Below, one piece after another: positions 24,718 to 35,352 of a stretch of DNA of 64,000 nt. A model generated the notes under the pieces. That model ran no database searches and was not told where the DNA came from. It saw nothing but the letters and a program-made list of their open reading frames with translations. How positions within the stretch are numbered: position 1 is the first letter of the stretch; every line of letters begins with the position of its first letter. The translations under genes were made by a program, and so were the position numbers. The stretch comes from Fasciolopsis buskii. Lineage: Eukaryota; Platyhelminthes; Trematoda; Plagiorchiida; Fasciolidae. The stretch lies in the NCBI GenBank assembly GCA_008360955.1, contig LUCM01006857.1, positions 66,731 to 130,730 on the forward strand, read 5' to 3'.

Positions 24718-25435
24718 GCCGAAGGAACCGAAATTGAGAAGCTGACGAGGATTGAAAAAATGTGACCTACTACACTATTTGACAATGAACTGTTGCGACT
24801 AACAGGTCTGTTATCAGTGGGGACACTATGTGTAGGCAGAAGAGGCAAAGAGATTGGGTTAGAGACAGAAGAGACAGGTTGAATAGAAGAGAGGGAACTC
24901 TGAGCAGTAGCATACTTACCACTAACCACCCCACCTGCGCTCGATGCAATGGGCAGCGCGGCCCTGATTATCCTGCGTGACGACCGATGCAGTATGGAAT
25001 TATTTGTAAGCTTGTAACTCGTGGAAATTGATGGACTGGTGCTGCTAGGGGTCCAGCTGCTAAACAGAAGAACAATTAGGGTTCCCAACCGAAGCCTTTG
25101 GTTCTGACAAGAACCTGACTGCAAGGCAGCGGGGCACAGCTGACTGGAAGCCCATCTACTTGGATCAATTATTCTTCCATTCGTTCTTCTGCCTGAGCTG
25201 TCAACCCAGATCAACCTCCGACTTGGAGGACCAGGAGACTACTTCGTCAGGCCTCTACCCATTGACCTTCTAGGCAAGATTGGATCTTCGGCTTTGAGGT
25301 AAACCATCTTGTACAGCTCGTTGGATCATGTAGGCACTCAAGCCGTAACACCAGACCAAGGCGTAATCCTGTTGTGACCAGGTTCCCATAGCTGATCAGC
25401 AGAAACCATATAGTGTCTTTGGGTCTTGTGGGAAC

Positions 25436-25800
25436 CTTTCTCAATTCCGACGCATGCCTTTTGGGGTAATCAACGTTGGTGCTTGCTTTCAGCGTGCCAT
25501 CGACGAAATCCTAAATGTGAAAGGTATCAAGGATACTTTGGCCTATATCAACAAAGCCACTGTTTGAGGTTGCACAAAGGCCGATCACGAGGGAAACCTT
25601 GATCCACTTCTCAAAGCGGCGATACAATATGGTATTACCTTTAATATCGGCAAATCTGTGACAACTATTGATAAAATGCAACTTCTGAGTTCCCTTATAT
25701 CACAGAGAGAAGCCATGCCCGGACCGAATGAAACCATCACGCGAAACGCCCCTCGCAAAGGCCGCAAAATCGCTGTATAGGGTCATCGGGATGCTTTCGT
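25436..25800 (+). pseudogene. Gypsy reverse transcriptase core fragment
   Basis: Translates as FSQFRRMPFGVINVGACFQR, then DEILNVKGIKDTLAYINKAT and a stop where gypsy RTs have LAYLDDVTV. The catalytic YxDD is therefore changed to YINK and is inactive. HEGNLDPLLKAAIQYGITFN and KMQLLSSLIS follow in register. It continues gypsy element I to the right of RTE copy B. Confidence 0.8.
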
Positions 25801-26039
25801 AATTTTCATAGTGGATACCGTCATTTTCCGACAAGATCAACCCATCCGTGGAGAACAAAAGCTAGAGCGCCTCCCTGCTGGTCGAAATAGAAGCACCGGA
25901 CATTGCCACAACTGTCTCAATAAGTCATAGGAATCGTCCCGTGGCATTTTTCCCACGTACCCTGACTGCCAGCGAGAAGTGTCATCCTGCAGAAACCTGA
26001 GCGATCATCGAGGCTCTGCCCAGGTGGCGACGCTACCTC

Positions 26040-26990
26040 TTAGGTACTCAATTCAAACTTATTACGGGTCAGCGAGCCATGGCCTCTATGTACAATAACT
26101 GGCAGTTAAAAATGACGAAAGTGAAAGATGGCAACTTGAATTGTCAGCGTAAGGTTGACATGATATATGGGTCAGGGAAAGAAAATCCGGGGACGAATAC
26201 ACTTGTGCTGTCTGCAGCTCACTGTTTGATACAATCAAATTCGAAAACCTACATGATTCACTTTGTCATCCCGGAATGACTCGAATGATCCATTTTATCC
26301 AAACTTAAAACCTGTCCTACTTTATGGTGGAAATTAAAACTATGGTTGCGCGATGCAACGTCCGTCCGGATCCGGATTCCATAATCCCCCCTCTGGATAT
26401 CTAATCAAGGCAACACAACCGTTCGAAAGGTGGCGCATTAACTTCAAGGGTCCGTAGTCGTTGCATCTTGACCAGCATCGATGAGTACACGCGCTTTCTG
26501 TTCGCGTTTCCCTGTCCGGAAATGCACTCCTCCGCTGTCATCGGGTGCTTCAGTCGCCTCTTGAGAATATCCGGTATACCGGCATAGATACACTCCGATC
26601 GCGAGGTGAGCTTCTTGTCGGTTGAACTATCGGAACACCTAACAGACAACGGTGTGTCTTTTAGCCACAATTCTTCCTGCAATCCCCAACGAAGCGGCCA
26701 AGTCGAACGCCTGAACGGCACCATATGGAGGCTCATCTCCTTAGACTTCAAAACCAGAGGCCTTCCCTTTTTCGCCATCGGAGGCAGCTCTCCCTGATGC
26801 CCGGCACTCCATCCACTTATTTGGCGTGTACAGCCACTAACTGTACGTCGCATGGGAAACTTTTCAACTTTCCTTGAGGATCAACCACCAGAACTTCTGT
26901 GCCAACTTGGAAAACGGTTCCTGGTCCTGCGGCACTTAAACGAATGGAGCGATCCTGCAAATCTGACCCACTGGTTGAAGAAGTCGAGCT
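26040..26990 (+). pseudogene. Gypsy RNase H end, integrase and C-terminal tail
   Basis: An RNase H tail-like stretch (IYGSGKENPGTNTLVLS, 26160-26215) leads into the integrase zinc-finger start ENLHDSLCHPGMTRMIHF (26242-26300). The catalytic core follows with DEYTRFLFAFPCPEM (about 26482-26525) and the region of the second catalytic Asp, then HNSSCNPQRSGQVERLNGTI (26660-26725), the usual pre-Glu block. The C-terminal TWKTVPGPAALKRMERSCKS and DPLVEEVELI (26900-27000) match the family tail before the LTR. Multiple frameshifts are present. Confidence 0.75.
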
Positions 26991-27049
26991 CATCAACTGC
27001 ATTGTGTTCGTGTCAAACCCTCCACCACGCAACATACTGACTCTCATCC

Positions 27050-27880
27050 TGTTATGTTACCGAGTTTGGCTGGTCTATGCACACACTGAAGAACAAGACA
27101 CAAGTACTAGCGACGCACGATATCACAGGAGCGAGTACACAGCTTGTGGGTTAGTAGGACACGAACACACACAGAGGCTGGAGACAAAAGGTTCGGGCTC
27201 AAGACTCAAGGCCCGTAGTCGCACAACGAATGGGACAGATCTGCTGCCCCCTTGAATCAGCAGCCACACGGAGCAATAAGCGGCGCGAAATACGAACAGC
27301 TAGTCCGGCCCGCTAGCGGAAAAGAGAAGACGAACACAGAGTACTCCCGCGCGTTTATTGATGACCCACCAACACAAGTCGGAATTCAAGTGAGCTCTAT
27401 CTTTTATATAGTTTTGTTGGGTGGTCTTGATCGATGTCTGGACTAGCCAATCACAGAACGGGCTTTTATGAATCATTTCGCGGACATATAAAAATAATCA
27501 ATCGCGCAATATTTAAAATAACGTCAATTTCAAAATACTGAGAAAAGAACAGATACTTCTGGAAAATTAATAGCAGGAATGAAATCTGCGGTTCCGAAAA
27601 CCTTGGATTGGCCATCGAACGTGACACATTCCGCGAATGATTTGACAGAACATGAAAGAAACGACTCATACTCACTGACAACCTCCAACACTACATCTGA
27701 AGCTGCTTCCGATATACTTGCACGACAATAAAGAACTCTTGTGTACGGCTTGAGAAGCAGAGACGCTTAAATCGATTGCTCTTACATATCTCGAGAATAC
27801 ACTCTTTCCCAAACACACGTACGTTACCAGTGAGACTGAGTTTTCCCCAGCGGGGAAGAATGTCATATTAACTGACTTCA
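27050..27880 (+). repeat. LTR-like region of the gypsy elements
   Basis: Starts TGTTATGTTACCGAG about 60 bp after the last gypsy pol codons, which is the expected place and 5'-TG start for a 3' LTR. It contains ACAATAAAG (27726), a possible polyadenylation signal. A second, diverged copy of its first part (about 27140-27640) occurs at 32995-33445 in the same orientation; shared blocks include GTAGTCGCACAACGAATGG, ACCCACCAACACAAGTC and CGCGCGTTTAT. The right boundary is not defined by a paired LTR, so the end is approximate. Confidence 0.55.
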
Positions 27881-27887
27881 ACTTTCG

Positions 27888-29540
27888 TTTATTCTTCGCT
27901 TTAAGTCTATCATATGGTTGTCCCTTTTTTATTTCAGTCATTGTACGATTTTGCTAGCTGAGTAAAACAAACTACTCCGAATCGACTTCTAGACTCGGTG
28001 CCGTGCTTTCCGTTGTTGTGTCCGATCATTTATGCATCACTGACCTTAAGAGATTACGACAACTCCGAGAACTTCCACCACCCAAGGACCTAAAATTCCA
28101 GGGCTTATTTTCATATTACTACATTTGGATACCTGACTTTTCAAACAAAGTTCACCTGCTGGTTCACGATAACTCATTCACTTGCTGGATAATATCAAGG
28201 CAACCTTCGACACTCAAAAGTGAGCCCAAAGTGCGGTTATCACCATAATTGATCCAGAAGTGCCATCGGTAATGGAATCTGATGCACCGGATATAGCTGT
28301 TTCCGCTACCATCTCACAGAATGGTCGACAACTAAGATTCTTCTCCAGGTCTACCAAAAAATTGAAAGCACTTCGGTAGGGAAAGAAGCTAGTGGTATCG
28401 TCGAGGCCCTGCGGAAATGGAGACATTATTTACCGGTCACGGACTTCAGGCTTGTTATGGATGAAAAGTTCGTTGCTTTCATGTTTCATTCCAGACAGCA
28501 TAGAAAGATCAACAACAACGAAATTCAGTGGCGCAGAACTGAACTGACGTTATCTAACTACCTGGTCTTTATAATGTAGCTGGTGATGAATTACCCCGAA
28601 GATTCTGTTCGGCGACTACATCCTTGAAGTCACTGAAAAACTGCACAACTTTTGCCATCCGGATGTCGTCCGCCTGCTTTACTACGTGAGAAGCAAAACC
28701 TCCCGTATTCGGACGCTGATGTGAGATCTGTCACCAGTGACTGCCCAGTCTGTGCCAAATACAAACCACAGCTCTGTAAATTGCCTACGGGGAACCTCAT
28801 CAAAGCTGTCACTCTGTTTAAGAGACTGAATACTGAAAATACTGCTTCCCTCCGCACCAGGAGACGGAAGTTTGTTGACAACCGCGATGAATACTCCAGG
28901 TTTTCTTTTGCTTGTGCCTGCACTGATCCATTAGCTACTATGGTTATTCAATGCCTAACTAGTGTCTTTGATTTTTCGCATGCTCTCTTACGTCCATTCT
29001 GGGGAACTAAAAAAACTTCCACAACAATCGCATCGTCACCAGCATGAAGACAGCCAAGAATCCGCAGTCGAAAGGTCAGATTGAAAGGTTCAACGGAATC
29101 CTTTGGAGGACTACGTTGTGGCAGTTCCGCCGAAAAATGTGCCTCTTAGCCTACCTAGCTGAGTAGTCCAGGTCCGCCCCTAATACGACTATACGTAAAA
29201 TCAACAAAGTATGACCTCATGGTCGAAAAACTGCATTTGCTTGAGTGTAATCCCAAGTACGTTTATGCGTGGTTCCCGGAAGGATAAGAGCACATGGTGT
29301 TCAGATCGCAGAGCCGTCGGTGAGTGGTCATTCCGAAACAAATGAAGTACCAACTCCCGCGGTCGAAAATCAACACACAATAAACATTGTTCATGAAAAT
29401 GACCGAGTAACGTTTTTGACCAATCCCGTTCTGCATCAATTCCAGGTACAAATAATAAGAGATATGATATATCTTTCACCAAAGGCATAAGGACAGGTCC
29501 ATCCATACAACTTAAAGTACACGGAAGCTTGAAACAATTC
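27888..29540 (+). mobile_element. Ty3/gypsy element II, internally deleted
   Basis: Starts with the same leader as element I (27888-28030) but then passes straight into the RT C-terminus/connection: LRELPPPKDLKFQGLFSYYY and IWIPDFSNKVHLLVH (28055-28165). Gag, protease and most of RT are therefore missing. The integrase zinc finger (KLHNFCHPDVVRLL, then SDCPVCAKYKPQ, about 28640-28780) and core (RDEYSRF at 28882, IQCLTSVF, KGQIERFNGILWRT at 29070) follow. A tail with VEKLHLLECNPKYVYAWFPE lies near 29220-29285. It is separate from element I, whose integrase is at 26.2-26.8 kb, and is interrupted on the right by RTE copy C. Confidence 0.75.
28600..29130 (+). pseudogene. Gypsy II integrase
   Basis: An HHCC-type zinc-binding region (HNFCHPDVVRLL with CPVCAK downstream) and catalytic core pieces in at least three frames. 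The first core segment keeps DEYSRFSFA; the second Asp region is lost in a deletion around 28990; the block before the catalytic Glu (KSQGQIERFNGIL-type, here SKGQIERFNGILWRT) is clear. In a live element this enzyme would insert the cDNA copy. Here it is dead by frameshift. Confidence 0.75.
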
Positions 29541-29698
29541 TGTTAAAAATAAGCGGCACTAGATACCATTCGTCCGTGAGAGGGATGTCTGCGTTCTAAC
29601 TGCTCGTGTTTATTTACCCAGTATTTTCTCAATCTTATGTTTTACTGCCTTTCGGCTACTACTGTTTCGTCGTAAACGAAAAAAGTGTTGACTCCGGC

Positions 29699-32575
29699 AT
29701 CATCATCATCAGCGTAAAACAGATAGGCAAGCCTCACGGACCGCTACCTTTCCGCAGAGTCCCATAAGAAGAGTGAGCATCCAAGGGGAACAGGGAGTGG
29801 ACCGACACAGGGGGAGAAAGATAAGAAGCTGCTATAGCCAACACACGAAACACAGTGTAACTGTACAAACGCACGTTTTCTGTCATGCTGATTCGATAGA
29901 AAACGATAACATGATCGCCACTGCTTACGATTAACTGCCATATCGTTCAGTGTCTTCAGCTAACTAGTTGACGGGTTTTTCGGACCCCAACCACAAAGGC
30001 GTGAGACATCTACTTTATCTAAGTTCGCTGTAAACTTTCTCATCCCGCGCTGCCACCTCATCTGTTAACCTCCACATGGCTTTTTCCATTCTGTGGAAGG
30101 ACCCCAAAATAAGGCACGGTATGATAGACGAGCATTCGCCATACGCAACAAGTGACCTATCCGGCGTGGTCTACCAAGATTCATACGCCCAGATAAGGTA
30201 TTCTCAGCATTGGCACTTAGTACTAGATCCTTGACCTCCACATTACTCACCTGGTCACTCCATCCAATCCTAGGCATACTACGTAGACATCGGTGGTCGA
30301 AAACCTCCAAGCGAGGAACATCTCCCACGCGCATATTCCATGTCTCGCAACCGTACAACAGAAGTGGGCACACTGCGGCACAGTTCACACGACCTTTGAA
30401 CGTCAGCTTCACTGAAATATCCAGCTGACGCCACAAATGGTACAGTCCAGCGTTAGCTGCCCGAGCCTTGGATATACACGTGTTTACCTCCACTGCCGAG
30501 CTACCTTCCTTCGACGCGCAGCTACCAAGGTAGGTGAAACGGTCCGTAGTCGTTAGTTCCTCTTCATCTAGTATCAAGTTTGAGACTAATGTCGTCCAGT
30601 CTTGTAACAGCGTATGCCAAACCGAGCGATCGACCTCGAGAGTCTGTCTAGTGCAAATTGTGCATGGTCTGTGGATTAGAACAGACATACGACATCATCT
30701 GCGTAATCTAGACCACACAGCTTACCTCCATTTCCAAGTTCGATTTTAACATCCTGGAGACTTCCTAATGCATCCTCCATCACCTCGTCCATGACGAAGT
30801 CGAACAGGAATGGAGAGATGAGACACCCTTGTCGAACGCCACTAGTCGTTTCGAATGAAACTGATAGTTCACCGTATACCCTCACGTGACCATAGGTATA
30901 CAAGTACAATGTTCGCGATAGGTTCGTCAACTTCACTGACATACCACTCCGGTGGAAAGCACTGAACAGCGCTGTCCAATCGACTTAGTCGAACGCGCCT
31001 TTCAAGTCCAGAAAGACTGCGATCGTAGGGTAACGGTGTGTTTGTGTGTGTAGCGCGTTTCGAGTAATTGGCGAAAAGTGAATATCTGGTCGATACAACC
31101 TCGACCTGGACAGAATCTGGCCTGCTGTTCGCGGATAATACTCTCGCGAACGGGTATCAAACGGCGCAGCATTATCGAAGCTAATACCTTAGTGACTATA
31201 GGAATTAAACTAATCCCATAATGATTGCAACAGTCACTCCGTGTGCCCCTCTTACAGATGGGTATAATCAATGACTCATCCCACGATAAAGAAATACTCT
31301 CCTTGTTCCAAATGTCATGAATCAAAGGCATGCGTGATTTCACTATGGCTTCCCCACCGAGTTTGAAAAGAACTGGAGGAAGTCCCTCAGACCCGGCTGC
31401 ATTTCCCCTATACGGAAGCCGAATATTCGACTGTACTTCCATTTCCGTTGGGGGTCCACAGAAACATCCCAAGGATTCGCAGCTGCAGACGTCAGCCTAA
31501 ATACGTTAACGTGTGGCCAGCTAAACTGACCCTTCAAGTGCTCAGCCCAACGGTCCAGCCCTTGCTGTATACCATGGATGAACTCTCTATTCCTATCGCA
31601 CACGACTTCACTAACCGAAGTTCGCCGCACACCGCTGTCGCGTATAAGCTTAAACAGTCTTTGACTGTTACCTGAAGCGGACGCCACTTCCATTTCTTCG
31701 GCTACCTTAACCCACCAATTTTCGCAGTCATTCTTAAGGCTCATCGTCAACTGACGTTGCAACCGTCGTCGTATCTTATTCACCTCTTTGCAGTTGGAAA
31801 GCTGGCGCTTTTGCTACATTAGACCCAGCGACGCTTGCGAGATCCAGTGTTTTTGATGAATGCTAGGTTTAGGACCACAGGCGAAATCTGTTGACAAATG
31901 CATAGCCTGCTTAATTCGATCTCACTGCGCGTCTACATTGCTGCTCGTTGAAGTTCTTAGTTCATCGAATAGTTTCTGCTCATAGCTGTTGCGAACAGCC
32001 GAATTGCATAAATGTTCGACAGCCAATCGCGTTTGTGGCCTGCGTCAATGGCCGTTGAGCTGAAGCCAAAATCGCATTAAAACTAAAGCATGGTCCGATT
32101 CGACATACGTGGTCCAGTATGATCTACAGTTCTGGACAGAACCGCGCCAACGGTAGCTAACTGCGATATGGTCAATCTGACTGAAAGTTCCTGTCGAGTT
32201 AGAGTGCCAAGTCGCTGTGCGACGCAAACTGTGTGGGAAATTCGTACTAGATAAGAATAAACGATCGTCTGCACAAAACTGGAAATGTCTTTGTCCATTA
32301 TTTGCTCGCTGAGCAGACAAGGCGCACCGCCCACCTAAACAACCTTCCGATGCACTCAGCTGTCTAGCTTGTGCATTGAAATCACTTGCCACCACCACAA
32401 TGTCAGAGCCTTTGCTCTTCCGAACAAGAGTGACGAGTTCGTCATAGAACTCGTCTTTTTGTGTGTCAGCGCTGCAGTCTGTTGGGGCGTATGCCGAGAG
32501 GACAAATAAACTGCGCTTAACACTACCATCGTTCCGGACGCCGACTGATCCCTGCGGTCTCACGGCGTACAGGCC
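29699..32575 (-). mobile_element. RTE-type LINE, copy C (chimeric 5' end)
   Basis: Read leftward, with the complete 3' end: TTTTACGCTGATGATGATGATG at the left edge, a longer GAT tail than copy A. From 29700 to about 32572 it pairs with copy A at constant offset (sum 47613, or 47629 upstream of A's 16 bp deletion) with a handful of substitutions. At about 32573, in the middle of the endonuclease domain (AVRPQGSV), near-identity stops abruptly and the sequence becomes a roughly three-quarters-identical, collinear older copy of the same family. It shares all the reading-frame lesions of A and B. Confidence 0.9.
29744..31783 (-). pseudogene. RTE reverse transcriptase region (copy C), broken
   Basis: Linker (31783-31343), RT fingers to REQQARFCPGRGCIDQI, palm with LDYADDVV (about 30690), thumb with LLYGCETWN and DHRCLR, and C-terminal QWRSCYRF (29744-29941). 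It is the most complete RT of the three copies, since it has neither A's 16 bp deletion nor B's 3' loss, yet it still carries the shared stops and frameshifts. One private residue change (EVDRSVW for EVGRSVW) is visible. Confidence 0.85.
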
Positions 32576-32590
32576 GTTTTTGACTGGCAT
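32045..32590 (-). pseudogene. RTE endonuclease, C-terminal two-thirds (copy C)
   Basis: About 170 residues identical to copies A and B, from AVRPQGSVGVRN through DFNAQ, QIDHIAVSYRWRG and ESDHALV to the shared stop after LQLNGH. The N-terminal part with the catalytic Glu motif lies in the diverged older segment to the right and is out of frame. Confidence 0.85.
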
Positions 32591-33545
32591 TCAGTATAGA
32601 ATTTTGCTTCAGCCTTCTCGCTCCTGACTATTCCAACGCCGCGTTGGCCCACAGCTCGGGCCGTTTCGCCTTTGAATCGTGCACGAAATATCCGGACCAG
32701 AAAATTCGCCCAGCCAGTTGAATTACTCTACCCGAATACTGAATTCACTCACACAGCAGACATCAATCCAAAGTGAGTCCCCTGTCAGATTCAAACACGT
32801 CTGTTGGCCAGCCTACAATAATGGAACCGAAATTCAGAGGCTGACGAGGCTCGAGATAATATGAGCTAACAGACTGAAAACCACCTACTACACTACTTGA
32901 CAATAAACCGATGCGGGTATCGGGCGTGCTATTAATGGAGATACTATGGGTAGTCAAAATGGGCAGACAGATTGGGTTTTAGACAGAAGGCTCGATGTAT
33001 GTATACACGCAAGCTTAAGGCGCAGTCTGCGGCCTAGCAGGACACTAGCACACTGAGGTTGTAGACAACTTTTCGGCCTCGATCCCACAAGCCCTGTAGT
33101 CGCACAACGAATGGAATAAAATCGTTGCTCTTTTGAATTACCAGCCCAACCCAAGAACGGAAGAGAGAAGACGAACCCAAGATATTGCCGCGCGTTTATC
33201 GGTGACCCACCAACACAAGTCAGAAATCAAGTGAGCTCAATCGTTTATATAGTTATGTTGGATGGATAGGTGAAACAGTCAATCACAGAACGAGATTTGA
33301 TGAATCTTTTCGCAATATTTAGAATAATTTCAATATCAAAATACCAAGAAAAGTCTGCTGTTTTTTGGGAAATTAGCAACAGAAATAAAATCTGCGGCAC
33401 CACAAACCTTAGAATGGTCTCCGGTCATAACACCTTCGCATGCATGATTGGATCTCCTGCTTGAGATAAACTATCCTGTATCGCTTGCCGGTTCATGGAG
33501 GCACGCACACCGTCACACCGTCACACCACGTCAGGATGTAACTTC
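32576..33545 (-). mobile_element. Older RTE copy fused to copy C and carrying an LTR fragment
   Basis: 32576-32990 aligns, with many substitutions, to copy B at 24475-24880, including the blocks TCAGCCTTCT, CAGTTGAATTACTC, AAAGTGAGTCC and AGATTGGGTTTTAGACAGAAG. 33446-33545 aligns to the extreme 5' part of copy B (GATTGGATCT...GAGATAAACTATCCTGTA). The LINE segment expected in between is absent and is replaced by the LTR-like sequence 32995-33445. Confidence 0.7.
32995..33445 (+). repeat. LTR fragment (possible solo LTR) inside old RTE copy
   Basis: Similar to the gypsy LTR-like region at about 27140-27640 and in the same orientation. Shared blocks include GTAGTCGCACAACGAATGG, CGCGCGTTTAT, GACCCACCAACACAAGTC and ATCAAGTGAGCTC/TTCAAGTGAGCTC. 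No gypsy internal sequence is next to it. RTE sequence flanks both sides, which fits a solo LTR plus loss of some host-LINE sequence. Exact ends and a target duplication could not be resolved. Confidence 0.55.
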
Positions 33546-34100
33546 ATTTTGACTGCCCTTGCGTATACATGCTTCTATATCAAAGCGGAACTCTGGGAGA
33601 AATGCGACGGTCAACGGGTTTTGTCCAAGTGTTTTAAGTTGAACGATGTCTACTGGCGGTTGCCCTTATCGTTGAATAGCACGTTGAAACAGAAGGAATG
33701 AAAATTCTAGGAAATTGACGTAAAGAGAAACGACGAAAATAATTTCGTACTGGCCTACAACGAACACGCTCTAACTTTGCAAAAGAACGGTTTTAATCAT
33801 TGGAGTTGGACAAGACCCACGGTTTGCTGCCATATATTTCAGTGTCTCCTGCTGAAAATTCACCCATACCTGGAAATTCGGTGCCTGGGGGTCAGACGAA
33901 ATAATACTCTGGTACACACAGAGGTCCGATTCTGAGTTGGAATAACTGCGTGGGTGCTCTATCCGAACAACCACCCTTCGCTGCGTGTGGGACAGGTTAC
34001 TTTTGTGACCAAAGTGCTTGACTGTGAAACTTAATCGGTCGCCCGCCTAGAGGCTGGACTTCTGCCACCTTTCTCCACGAATTAAAAAGTTACACGAAAT
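33546..34100. other. No recognised gene
   Basis: Short frames on both strands only. No repeat relationship to other parts of the window was noticed. It lies between two RTE fragments of opposite orientation. Confidence 0.4.
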
Positions 34101-34104
34101 CACC

Positions 34105-34265
34105 TGCTGCATCGGTGGCCGCTCAGGATAACTGGTCCCAACGACCACATCCACCGGGGCAAACAGTGATGAGTGGGCTACTGCTCAGAGCTCTTTCTAT
34201 TCCGCTTTCGTCTTCTGTCCCCAACCGCTTATCTCTGCCTTATCTGCCTAAAATAGTACTCATAT
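34105..34265 (+). mobile_element. RTE 5'-region fragment
   Basis: Diverged match to copy A 14515-14690: CTGCATCGGTGGCCGCTCAGGATAA-like start, then TGGGCTACTGCTCAGAGC, then TCTTCTGTC...AACC...TCTGCC...CTGCCTA. Plus strand, opposite to the neighbouring copy C and its fused old copy. Confidence 0.6.
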
Positions 34266-34799
34266 GAATGCCCGGGAATGTCGTTAATAGTTTCCAGTGT
34301 GACGGCAAACTTTTGCCCTGGCCTTTTCAGCCACAGGCTCTTCAGCGTGCATACTTTCGTGCGGGCTGATTAGCAGAGATGTCAAGGGCTCCTAATGGTT
34401 TTATCCGTGTTTGATACCTGCTGCTTCAGAAGGTGGCTGCTCTGGGATCACAGGGAAGCGACAAACAACCCGTACAATGTGCGGTTCAGAGTGGAAAACA
34501 CCTCTTTTGGCACTAATTCAAAAGCGTGCTCGTGTAGTCTTCAAGTCTTGAAGCATAGTGCATTTTCGAGGCCAATAAGCGCTTTCGTATAGGGTCTGTA
34601 AGCTCTTATTTGATTCTGGTTGGCACAGCACCGAGCTGAAACGAGAAAATCTGAAAGGGAGCATAATTCGCTCTGTGACTGCTGGGCAGGGTCACAATAG
34701 TGGGAGTGCCAAACCAGGTAGGCTCTAATAAGAAGGTTATAAATGCTCCATGCCGGTATGGCTGAGTCCTAGTGAGGAAATTAGTTTATTAGTTCCAGA

Positions 34800-35352
34800 T
34801 GGATGTCTAGTTTTTTCTCAAAAATGGATTTGCTAGCTGGTGTTAGGATTTCCCCGGAGATGTGCCTTCCATAAGAATAGCACCCAATGGGTAAAGAAGC
34901 TGGCTGTCAGGATTATTCGATGCCTCGGTTTGAAAACTTTTCTGGAGCGTCCTCTTAACGGCGAGGGAAAGAAGAGTTCCTTGACCTGATGCGAAGAGAT
35001 GATACATCAGAAAGAGATCACCCCTGGTGCGTCTTAAGCCAGTGGGGTAGAAGCTGAGCTTCAAGAAACGGGAAGGTTAGGTCAGGTGAACGAGCCACCA
35101 AACAATTTTGGTGAAGAGCTCCTCAATCCTTTCAAGTACATCTCTATCCCTAATGGAGCCAGTGTGCACAAATTGGCGCCGGTATTCTGGCAGCGAGCGA
35201 ATAATGGTTTAATGGACCATAGAGTAGTCAGTTGAAGTACACGTGAACGACCTGTAGATCAGGTATAGTACGCGGCGCGCCGCCTTACTTGCAAGCCCGC
35301 AGTGATAGGAGAAATACAGGTTAGTTTAGTCAGAAGACTAATACTTTGTGAT
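34800..35352 (-). mobile_element. LINE D, C-terminal part
   Basis: The frame 35064-34843 reads FYPTGLRRTRGDLFLMYHLF, which matches the strongly conserved C-terminal segment of jockey/CR1-type LINE ORF2 proteins (consensus YPL..RRxRGDLILxYxLF). It continues LINE D downstream of the RT piece at 35353-35747 (minus strand), so D runs 43396 to 42621 and then 35747 to about 34800 once the 6.9 kb insert is removed. Confidence 0.65.

Larger units (their letters stand above)
22212..25430 (-). mobile_element. RTE-type LINE, copy B, inside gypsy element I
   Basis: Read leftward. From 25293 to about 22212 it pairs base for base with copy A (the two coordinates sum to 39507 before, and 39491 after, A's 16 bp deletion), with only scattered substitutions and no other indel. 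Its 5' part runs on beyond the start of A to roughly 25380-25430, where an old copy near 33.45-33.54 kb is also similar. The 3' end is missing: identity stops at ATTCCATG (22212), at the equivalent of A position 17279, about 630 bp short of the LINE 3' end. Loss of the 3' end is not the expected outcome of target-primed reverse transcription, so a later deletion or DNA rearrangement is likely. Confidence 0.9.
20815..27880 (+). mobile_element. Ty3/gypsy element I, degraded and split by RTE copy B
   Basis: Domain order on the plus strand is gag (20990-21800), protease and start of RT (21800-22205), then RTE copy B (22212 to about 25430), then the rest of RT (25436-25800), RNase H/connection (about 26040-26230), integrase (26225-26800), the C-terminal tail (26880-26990) and an LTR-like region from 27050. 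The order and motifs are those of Ty3/gypsy elements. The RT part expected between SEIK (22200) and the block beginning NLSQFRRMPFGV (25436) is missing, so insertion of copy B came with a deletion of roughly 250 bp. Stops and frameshifts lie in every domain. No 5' LTR was identified. Confidence 0.8.
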
